From an uncultured Bacilli bacterium (GTDB taxonomy: Bacteria > Bacillota_I > Bacilli_A > RF39 > UBA660): 30,958 bases of DNA. Under the pieces are notes generated by a model, which was not told where the DNA came from, did no database searches, and saw nothing but the letters and a program-made list of their open reading frames with translations. Location: positions 1-30,958 of the forward strand of contig CARMXJ010000014.1 of the NCBI GenBank assembly GCA_949025205.1, given 5' to 3'. The position numbers were made by a program, and so were the translations under genes. Of the stretch, positions 24,269 through 30,958 are shown in pieces; within the stretch, counting starts at the first letter, position 1, and each line of letters begins with the position of its first letter.

Positions 24269-25159
24269 TTATTCTATTTTTTCTTCTAAAAGCATTCGCA
24301 AAAATTCAGTACTTCCTCTGGATAAATAATCTTTTTTTAGAGCAATGATGCCAAAAGTTCTTTTGGGAATTTTAGGAGTTACGTCTAGTTCGTAGATTTC
24401 TTTGTTTTGTAATTCTTTTAATACATATTCTTTTGTCACCACTCCGATTCCATAGCCAATTTTCGTAAATTCGATTAAAAGATTAGAACTAGCAATTTCC
24501 ATAACACTATGGAGTTTTATTTTATTGGTAAGGCAATACTTTTCGATATAATCTCTAGAACTGGAAGGCTGTTTTTGGAGGAGAATAGGATAATCTACAA
24601 TTTCTTTTAGAGTCAACTTTTTGGAAGCTAATTCTTTATAAGCATCACTAGCAATAAATATGTCTTGCATTTCTCCAATTTTGGTATATAAAAAATCATC
24701 TTTTGTTTGCAAGGGAAATTTCGCAATAATAAAGTCAATTTTTCCTTTTTTTAATTCCACTTTTAACATACTTGTGGGGTCTGTACTAATTTCAAAAGTT
24801 ACTTTTGGATATTTTTGATGAAAGATACGAATGTATTTTAAAAGATACGTTTTGGTTAATGTGGTGCTTACTCCTATCCTGATGGTTCCAGATAGAATGG
24901 TGTTGTTGTCACTTATCTTTTTTTCGGCAAGTTCGAAAGCATTTAATCCGTTTTTGATATCTCCATAAATTAATTCGCCTTCAGTAGTAAGTGTTACTCC
25001 TTTTTGGCTTCTGATAAACAATTTGCAATGCAAGTATTCTTCTAAATTTTTTATTTGTTTTGTAATAGCAGGTTGCGAGATGTGCAATCTATCACTTGCT
25101 TTTGAGATATTTTTTGCATTTGCTACTTCATAAAATATTTTCCAAGCATCTAAATTCAT
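24269..25159 (-). CDS. LysR-family transcriptional regulator
   Basis: A 296-residue LysR-type regulator. The N-terminal winged helix (about 1-60) reads MNLDAWKIFYEVANAKNISK, ASDRLHISQPAITKQIKNLE and LFIRSQKGVTLTTEGELIY. The rest is the two-lobed effector-binding domain, starting with GTIRIGVSTTLTKTYLL near 95. The effector is unknown. GGAGG lies before the ATG. It is divergent from the HD hydrolase gene, with overlapping promoters in the 92-base gap, the usual arrangement for a LysR protein that controls itself and its neighbour. Confidence 0.95.
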   Translation of the reverse strand: MNLDAWKIFYEVANAKNISKASDRLHISQPAITKQIKNLEEYLHCKLFIRSQKGVTLTTEGELIYGDIKNGLNAFELAEKKISDNNTILSGTIRIGVSTTLTKTYLLKYIRIFHQKYPKVTFEISTDPTSMLKVELKKGKIDFIIAKFPLQTKDDFLYTKIGEMQDIFIASDAYKELASKKLTLKEIVDYPILLQKQPSSSRDYIEKYCLTNKIKLHSVMEIASSNLLIEFTKIGYGIGVVTKEYVLKELQNKEIYELDVTPKIPKRTFGIIALKKDYLSRGSTEFLRMLLEEKIE

Positions 25160-25202
25160 TTATAACCTCCAGTTATACTTTTTATAAAATATATATATTT
25201 TT

Positions 25203-25232
25203 ATTATAGAAATAGCTATGTTATATTGTCAA
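25203..25232 (-). promoter_or_regulatory. Promoter of the lysR-type gene
   Basis: TTGACA (25232-25227), 18 bases, TATAAT (25208-25203) on the minus strand. Its -35 element overlaps a possible plus-strand -10 TATATT (25222-25227) for the HD gene, so the two transcripts may compete. Confidence 0.7.
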
Positions 25233-25241
25233 TAGAAATAG
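25206..25241. repeat. Direct repeats between the divergent lysR and HD genes
   Basis: ATAGAAATAG occurs at 25206-25215 and again at 25232-25241, 26 bases apart, flanking the overlapping promoters. They could be regulator-binding sites. Confidence 0.4.
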
Positions 25242-25251
25242 GAGTAGAAAT

Positions 25252-25998
25252 ATGGAGTTGTTGGAAAAAGAATTGTTGGAAAAACAAAAAAGAAAAATAG
25301 AAGAGACTGAAAATTTATATGCCATGTTGAAAGCTTTTTGTGAAGAAAATCATTATGAGAATGCTTTAAAAGCACTGCCTTTTGCAAGAAAGGTGCATGA
25401 AGGAGATTATAGAAGAGGTGAAGATAAAGCACCTTATTATATTCATCCTTTAAGAGTCGCTTTACAAGGAGCTCTTTTAGGACTTGGTGATATATACATC
25501 GCAACTGCAATCCTTCATGATACGAAGGAAGAGAAGAAACATTGCAATCTAAATGCATTAGATGTTACGGAAGAAATTAAATTTTATGTGAATGTTCTTA
25601 CTTATAAAGGAACTAAGTTTTCTCTTAAGGAAATCGAGAAAAAAAGAGAAGCACAAACTCCTTATTATAAAGAAATTGAAAAATACTATATCACTACTTA
25701 TTTAAAAGGAATTGACCGAAGAGATTGTTTATCTACTATGACGGGTGGTGCTTTTGAAAAGGAAAAAATGTTTGAATACCTTGATGAGACAAATACCTTT
25801 TTTCCAACGCTTTTTGAGAATGCTCGCGCACATTGGCCTGAAGATACTATGAAATTCTACTCTATCGAAAATGATATTAATGCATTAGTACAAACCGTTA
25901 GCGGTATATGGATGATGGCGGATGATGAAATAGTACAGTTAAAAATGGACAAGTATAGACTAGAAGACGAGTTAAAATTAGCAAGAAAAATTTCGTAA
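25252..25998 (+). CDS. RelA/SpoT-like HD-domain hydrolase
   Basis: A 248-residue protein with an HD phosphohydrolase domain like that of RelA/SpoT or MESH1. His49 (KVHEGDYRR), His65 (YYIHPLRVA) and His89-Asp90 (AILHDTKEE) keep the metal-binding spacing of the family, and an Asp near 155-158 (GIDRRD) may be the last ligand. No synthetase or ACT domain is attached, so it would hydrolyse (p)ppGpp or another nucleotide rather than make it. The C-terminal third is helical and unassigned. GGAG lies before the ATG. It is divergent from the LysR gene, which may control it; a bidirectional terminator separates it from polC. Confidence 0.82.
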   Translation: MELLEKELLEKQKRKIEETENLYAMLKAFCEENHYENALKALPFARKVHEGDYRRGEDKAPYYIHPLRVALQGALLGLGDIYIATAILHDTKEEKKHCNLNALDVTEEIKFYVNVLTYKGTKFSLKEIEKKREAQTPYYKEIEKYYITTYLKGIDRRDCLSTMTGGAFEKEKMFEYLDETNTFFPTLFENARAHWPEDTMKFYSIENDINALVQTVSGIWMMADDEIVQLKMDKYRLEDELKLARKIS

Positions 25999-26001
25999 AA
26001 G

Positions 26002-26025
26002 AAAAAAGCCGATTTGGCTTTTTTT
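26002..26025. terminator. Bidirectional terminator between the HD gene and polC
   Basis: AAAAAGCC (26003-26010) and GGCTTTTT (26016-26023) pair around GATTT, with T runs on both strands. It serves the convergent HD and polC genes and touches the polC stop codon. Confidence 0.85.
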
Positions 26026-29000
26026 AAAATAAACTTAATTGGCTTGTTTCAGGCATTCCTTCAAATATACCCATAGTACGCATACGCTCAACCGTTGATT
26101 GGTTTACTTTTCCACGTGTACTAAAGTCTTCTACGCTGTAAAATTGCTTTTGACTTCTTTCTTCTATTATTTTTGTAGCGACGGCATCCCCTAGTCCATC
26201 CAGACTACTGAATGGTAAAATAAGGGCATTTTCATCTTCTATCATTACAAAGTTGTCGCCTTCGCTTTTCTTTATGTCAATCATTTTAAATTTAATGCCT
26301 CTAGCTGTTGCTTCTAGAGCAAGTTTTAATGTTTCTAATAAAGAAGCATCTTTGTTTGTGGCATCGTATCCTTTGTTTTGAATTTCTAACATTTTGGCTT
26401 TTATAGCATCATACCCTTTTACCATGCATTCTGGGTCAAAATCTGTAAAGCGAGTAGAAAAATAAGTACAATAGTAAACTAAAGGTTTATGCACTTTATA
26501 CCAAGCAATACGAAATGCACTCGTTACATAAGCAGCGGCATGAGCTTTTGGGAACATGTATTTTATTTTTTGACATGATTTAATATACCAATCTGGTATG
26601 TTATATTCTTTTAAAAGTTCTACATACTCTTTCCAAGTTTCTGCTTCATTTGGTTTGCTTGCTTTTCCTTTACGGACAAATTCCATAATTTTAAACGCTT
26701 TTATGGCAGGAACGCCTTTATTCATAAGTTCTACCATAATGTCATCACGACATCCAATAACATCTTTAAATGGACAAATGTTTTTTTGGATTAATTCTTG
26801 GGCATTGCCAAGCCATACATCTGTACCGTGAGCAAGCCCTGATATTTTAACAAGTTCCGCAAATGTTGTTGGTTTGGCATCTTTTACCAGTTGAATTGTA
26901 AATGGAGTTCCAAATTCAGGAACACCAAGAGTTCCTGTATCACACATAATTTCTTCTTTGGTGACACCTAAAGATTTCGTTCCTTTAAATAAAGCCATCG
27001 TGTCTTTATCATCTAATGGGACTTCTGTGACATCATCCCCCGTTAAATCTTGAATCATTCTTAGTTGTGTTGGGTCGGTATGTCCTAATATATCTAGTTT
27101 TAATACATCGGCATCTATTGCGTGGTAGTCAAAATGGGTAGTACGCCATGCACTTGTTGGGTCTTCTGCTGGAAATTGGAATGGTGTGAAATCGGAAACT
27201 TCCATGTAATCGGGGATAACTACAATTCCTCCTGGATGTTGTCCGGTCGTTCTTTTACATCCTGTACAACCTTTGGCTAAACGTTCGACTTCAATATTAC
27301 GCATGATAATTCCTTTTTCCTCACAATATCCTTTTACATAACCATATGCTGTTTTTTCTGCAACAGTACCTATCGTACCTGCACGGTATACGTTATCTAC
27401 CCCGAACAATACTTTAGTATATTCATGAGCACTTGCTTGGTTTAAATCGGAGAAGTTAAGGTCAATATCAGGAACTTTGTCTGCGTTAAATCCAAGGAAA
27501 GTCGCAAATGGTATATCGTGGCCATCTTTTGTCATTTTCGTTCCGCATTCTGGGCACTTTTTATCTGGTAAATCAAAACCACAAGAATAAGTGACTCCTA
27601 GTGCATTTCCTTCTTCATCTTCAAAAATACTTTTTTTACATTTTTTGCAACGATAATGAGCAGGCATACTATTTACTTCTGTAATTCCCATCATGTTGGC
27701 AACGAATGATGACCCAACGGAACCTCTGGAACCAACTAAGAAGCCTTCATCGTTTGAATGTTTTACAAGTTTTTGCGCAATTAAATAAATTACATCGTAA
27801 TTGGCTCCGATAATACCCCCTAATTTTTTAAAGGCCAGTTTATCGATTTCTTCTTCTGTTTTGTCTTGTATCTCTTCTTCTGGTAAATGTTTTTTTACCA
27901 GATTTTTAACAGCTTCTTTTCCTTCCTTAATCGTTTTATGTACTAACCCAAATGCACTTGTTTCCTCACTTTCTTCACTTTTGCAGGCATTTATAATAGC
28001 ATCTCCATATAGTTCTTTTGCTAGGCGCTCTTCAATATTTAATGGGAGTGGACTTCCATATAACTCATCTGCTTTGGTGTATACTAACTCTGTCATTGTT
28101 TCAACAGAGTGTTCAATTCTTGGAGCAAATGGATTTGGAGTAGCAATAATAACTTCAATTTCTTCACAAAGACTTGCAATTTTATTGGGATTTTCTATTA
28201 CGATTTCACGGGCTGTTTCTTCTCCTAAAAAAGCAAAATCTTCTAGCATTTCTTCGGTTGTTTTTAAATATTGATTGGGTGCTTCTAAACCTTTTCTTTT
28301 TAAAGGGTGTAGTTTTCCATTGAATTTTTGGTTGATGATAATTTCTCTATAAATTTTGTCTTCTTTTTTTAGGTTGTGAACATCTCCGGTAGCTACCACT
28401 GGTTTTCCAGCTTCTTTTGCTACTCTTACAATTCGTTTTAAGTATTCTTCAGCAGCTGTTTGGTTTGAAAATTTGGCTTCTGGTCCAATAAGATGAGAAA
28501 AAGCACTAATGGGTTGGACTTCGATGTAGTCATAGAAGTTCATCATGTTTACGAGTTCTTCATCTTCTTTTCCAGCTGCTTTATCAAAAATTTCTCCATG
28601 AATACATCCGGAACCGATAAGCAAACCTTCTCGCAAATTTTCCACTTCGTTTCTAGGGATTTTGGGTTGTTCGTTTTTATATAAGTATTTCGTATTAGCA
28701 ATTGATACTATTTTAAATAGATTTTTTAGACCTGGTCTATCTTTAGCAATCATAGTAGCATGAAATGGAAAAGAGAAACGAACCAATGACTCTAAATCAA
28801 TATTGGCTAGTAAATCATCTGTTGTACTTATATTTTGGTCGTATAAAGATTTGCACATTTTATGATAAGCAAGAGCGGTTCCTTCGGCATCGTAATCTGC
28901 TCGATGGTGCTTCTCTTCGTCCCAAGGAATGTCTAATCTCTTGGTTAGAGTTTGTAATTTATGGTTGGGCCATTCGGGATGTAACATTCTAGCAATGCTC

Positions 29001-30541
29001 ATAGTATCTAAGACTGTTGCATCAAACTCTTTAAATTCATACTTATTACAAGCTGCTTTCATAAAAGATATATCAAATTTTGCATTATGAGCAACCATTG
29101 GTAAGTCCCCCGCCCACTCTAAAAAGCGTTTGGTTACATTTTCTTCGTTGTCTTTTCCACTTAACATTTCATCCGTAATAAAGGTTAGTTCGGTAATTTT
29201 TTTGGGGATAGGACGATGTGGGTCAATTAATTCATCGAATCGGTCGATAATTTTACCACTTGCAATTTTTACAGCTCCAATTTCAATCATTTGGTCAGAA
29301 CCAGCATAAAAACCTGTTGTTTCGGTATCGAATACTACAAATGTATCTTCAAGTAAATTAAAGGTGCGATTGTTAAAGATAATATCTACATCATCTGCAA
29401 CCAAATTCATTTCTGCACCATATAAAACTTTAAAATGGTCACTCTCTTCTTTTCCTTTGTTGTAATCACAAACAGCATGGTAAAGGTCTGGGAAAGCTTG
29501 GACACAGTTGTGGTCCGTGACTGCAATGGCTTTTTGTCCCATTTTTATTGCATGTTTTACAAGTGTTTTCGCATCAATCACTCCATCCATGGCGCTCATC
29601 ATGGTGTGGGTGTGCAATTCTACTCTTGGGTTTTCGGATGCTTCTTTTACAAATTCCTCTTTGGAATCGATTGCTTCATAGTTTCTCACTTTTAATACTA
29701 AATCTTTGCTATAGGTATCAAATTCTACGTTTCCTTTAAAGCGATACCATGCCCCTTCTTTAAAATCTTTTTTAGCATTTTGATAGTCTGTTTTGTCCTT
29801 TTTAAAAATTTTTGCAATTAAACTATTGGTTTTGTCACTTATTTTTAAAGTAATGATGTTTATTTTTTCATGTTCCATGGTGTCTATTCCAAATACATAA
29901 GCTTCTACTACAATATTTTTGATATCTCCCATAATGTTATTGATTATGGTAACTTCTCCTTCGATTGGTTGTTTTGCTTCTTTTTCTTTTGGCACAAAAC
30001 TTGTTTCTACTATCGGAATTTCACTCGTTCTATTTTTTTCTATGTCCGCTTTTATTTCTTCGTGCAATTGTTCGTTTAAAATGCTTGTAATTTCGAATTC
30101 TCCTAAGCCGTAAGAATAGAGTTTGGAAGAGATGCCTTTCGCTTCTTTTTTTACTTCCACTTCTTCTAATTTAGAGCTTACTTCTATGGTTATAATTTCA
30201 TCTTCAATAGTAACTAGGGCATCTTTTAAATTAATTAAAGAGGGTCTTTTGTCTGCCCATTCTAAAATAAGTTCTTTTAAGTAGCTTAAAATATCTTCAT
30301 TTGTTTTCTTTTCTACATTTAGCCTTATTATACAAAATTTTTCTTTGTTGATTTTGTTATTTGCTGCAGAAAGCAACTCTTTTGCTACTTTAAAAGGCAA
30401 AGTCTTAGGCAAGTTTATGTAGACTTCAAAAATATCTTTTTTCTTTAGAAAAATCACTTTTTCAACACTTGCACCTTCGAAATCTTTTTCATTTGCTTCG
30501 AATGCAATGCTTTTTAAAAAACGTTTTAGTTCTTCTGTCAT
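26024..30541 (-). CDS. polC: DNA polymerase III PolC-type, alpha subunit with proofreading
   Basis: PolC is the main leading-strand replicase of Bacillota. The 1505-residue product has all family domains: an N-terminal domain, an OB fold (about 195-290), the PHP domain starting VELHTHTMMSAMDG near 307, with an inserted 3'-5' exonuclease (FVVFDTETTG, Asp405 and Glu407), a zinc-finger-like part (YRCKKCKKS near 962), and the palm with catalytic DIDLNFSD near 1025. GAGGTGATAAC precedes the ATG. It starts 10 bases after the end of dnaE, so the two polymerase genes form one unit here, and it ends at a bidirectional terminator. Confidence 0.98.
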   Translation of the reverse strand: MTEELKRFLKSIAFEANEKDFEGASVEKVIFLKKKDIFEVYINLPKTLPFKVAKELLSAANNKINKEKFCIIRLNVEKKTNEDILSYLKELILEWADKRPSLINLKDALVTIEDEIITIEVSSKLEEVEVKKEAKGISSKLYSYGLGEFEITSILNEQLHEEIKADIEKNRTSEIPIVETSFVPKEKEAKQPIEGEVTIINNIMGDIKNIVVEAYVFGIDTMEHEKINIITLKISDKTNSLIAKIFKKDKTDYQNAKKDFKEGAWYRFKGNVEFDTYSKDLVLKVRNYEAIDSKEEFVKEASENPRVELHTHTMMSAMDGVIDAKTLVKHAIKMGQKAIAVTDHNCVQAFPDLYHAVCDYNKGKEESDHFKVLYGAEMNLVADDVDIIFNNRTFNLLEDTFVVFDTETTGFYAGSDQMIEIGAVKIASGKIIDRFDELIDPHRPIPKKITELTFITDEMLSGKDNEENVTKRFLEWAGDLPMVAHNAKFDISFMKAACNKYEFKEFDATVLDTMSIARMLHPEWPNHKLQTLTKRLDIPWDEEKHHRADYDAEGTALAYHKMCKSLYDQNISTTDDLLANIDLESLVRFSFPFHATMIAKDRPGLKNLFKIVSIANTKYLYKNEQPKIPRNEVENLREGLLIGSGCIHGEIFDKAAGKEDEELVNMMNFYDYIEVQPISAFSHLIGPEAKFSNQTAAEEYLKRIVRVAKEAGKPVVATGDVHNLKKEDKIYREIIINQKFNGKLHPLKRKGLEAPNQYLKTTEEMLEDFAFLGEETAREIVIENPNKIASLCEEIEVIIATPNPFAPRIEHSVETMTELVYTKADELYGSPLPLNIEERLAKELYGDAIINACKSEESEETSAFGLVHKTIKEGKEAVKNLVKKHLPEEEIQDKTEEEIDKLAFKKLGGIIGANYDVIYLIAQKLVKHSNDEGFLVGSRGSVGSSFVANMMGITEVNSMPAHYRCKKCKKSIFEDEEGNALGVTYSCGFDLPDKKCPECGTKMTKDGHDIPFATFLGFNADKVPDIDLNFSDLNQASAHEYTKVLFGVDNVYRAGTIGTVAEKTAYGYVKGYCEEKGIIMRNIEVERLAKGCTGCKRTTGQHPGGIVVIPDYMEVSDFTPFQFPAEDPTSAWRTTHFDYHAIDADVLKLDILGHTDPTQLRMIQDLTGDDVTEVPLDDKDTMALFKGTKSLGVTKEEIMCDTGTLGVPEFGTPFTIQLVKDAKPTTFAELVKISGLAHGTDVWLGNAQELIQKNICPFKDVIGCRDDIMVELMNKGVPAIKAFKIMEFVRKGKASKPNEAETWKEYVELLKEYNIPDWYIKSCQKIKYMFPKAHAAAYVTSAFRIAWYKVHKPLVYYCTYFSTRFTDFDPECMVKGYDAIKAKMLEIQNKGYDATNKDASLLETLKLALEATARGIKFKMIDIKKSEGDNFVMIEDENALILPFSSLDGLGDAVATKIIEERSQKQFYSVEDFSTRGKVNQSTVERMRTMGIFEGMPETSQLSLF

Positions 30542-30551
30542 GTTATCACCT

Positions 30552-30958
30552 CTATTTTTTGATTATATTGTTTACATTGATTTGGTATTTGTCATACCTT
30601 CTGGTTACACGTCCTTGCATTTCTGCAATATCTCTTACCTTTAAGTTATCTAATAACCTTATTTGGCGGGCAAAGACTACAAAGGAAGATGTGCCTGTTT
30701 CATCGCTTGCTTCTACAAATGCCATTTCTTCTCCTGTTTTGGTTTTTGTTTTCTTGATACTTTCTATTAGTACCACTGTACGAACGTATTTGTCAAAATA
30801 ATTTTTGATGTTTTGCAATTTCATGATGTTTTCTCCTGTATAAATGCTAGTGGGATGATTGGTTATGTAAAAACCATAACTTTCGAGTTCTAATTTGTTT
30901 GTGGGTTCTTCCTCTTCGTATTCTTTTAGAATTGGTTTTAAAAGCAAAGGAGAATCCA
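30552..30958 (-). CDS. dnaE: DNA polymerase III alpha subunit DnaE, C-terminal part (cut by window edge)
   Basis: Only the last 135 or so residues are in the window, and the frame stays open to the edge, so the true start is outside. The piece holds the end of the family: ELESYGFYITNHP near the fingers/tail border, then an OB fold (VRTVVLIESIKKTKTKTGEE, EGTSSFVVF-like GTSSFVVFARQIR) and the final VTRRYDKYQINVNNI. In Bacillota DnaE extends RNA primers before handing over to PolC. Here it lies directly upstream of polC with a ten-base gap. Confidence 0.88.
   Translation of the reverse strand, partial: DSPLLLKPILKEYEEEEPTNKLELESYGFYITNHPTSIYTGENIMKLQNIKNYFDKYVRTVVLIESIKKTKTKTGEEMAFVEASDETGTSSFVVFARQIRLLDNLKVRDIAEMQGRVTRRYDKYQINVNNIIKK

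Noticed and set aside
27801..28274. Plus-strand open frame of 157 codons inside polC
   Set aside because: It is antisense to an intact, fully recognised PolC; its length follows from codon use on the other strand. The same applies to the other plus-strand frames within polC, polA and the rplS region.

Overview
The window is about 31 kb of very AT-rich, gene-dense bacterial chromosome from a low-GC Gram-positive (Bacillota, class Bacilli or a close gut-type relative). The reasons are a PolC-type replicative polymerase beside DnaE, the sporulation genes spoIIIAH, gerE and gerM, a LysM-free Gram-positive gene set (TmcAL, YceD-L32, TrmD-RimM), strong AGGAGG-type ribosome binding sites, and many TTGACA/TATAAT promoters with 17-base spacers. 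TGA is used as a stop (for example rimM and the peptidase-transporter gene), so the code is standard and not the Mycoplasma code. I cannot name the species. Most genes lie on the minus strand.

Layout from left to right. 1-4.1 kb (minus): a translation cluster of a YgjP-type metallopeptidase, a SpoU rRNA methyltransferase, rimM, trmD, two unrecognised small genes and rplS. 4.1-6.6 kb (minus): lemA and a DUF2207 membrane protein. 6.6-7.4 kb (plus): a DUF368/PopT-type undecaprenyl-phosphate carrier. 7.4-8.2 kb (minus): a pilin-like surface protein. 8.26-11.07 kb (minus): a compact peptide-export operon with a C39-peptidase ABC transporter, a small one-helix membrane protein and two tiny double-glycine peptides of 45 and 53 residues. 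This is the most interesting item in the window and looks like an unrecorded two-peptide (class IIb-like) bacteriocin or peptide-signal system.

11.2-14.0 kb: a CmpB-type membrane protein (minus), then the plus-strand sporulation genes spoIIIAH, gerE and gerM, followed by tRNA-Arg(TCT). 14.1-15.6 kb (minus): an orphan 257-residue gene, then yceD-rpmF. 15.7-16.8 kb (plus): tmcAL. 16.8-21.1 kb (minus): two related helical proteins, a putative HExxH metallopeptidase, mutM, and a fused C26 amidohydrolase/VanY-type carboxypeptidase. 21.1-24.2 kb (minus): a frameshifted pyroglutamyl-peptidase-like gene and polA. 24.3-26.0 kb: a LysR regulator and a divergent RelA/SpoT-like HD hydrolase. 26.0-30.96 kb (minus): polC and the 3' end of dnaE, cut by the window edge.

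Core replication, repair and translation genes therefore form the backbone, with short accessory insertions (peptide operon, HExxH trio, orphan gene after the tRNA) between them. No CRISPR array, insertion sequence, rRNA or prophage was seen. No gene-free stretch longer than about 130 bases remains once the two small peptide genes are counted.
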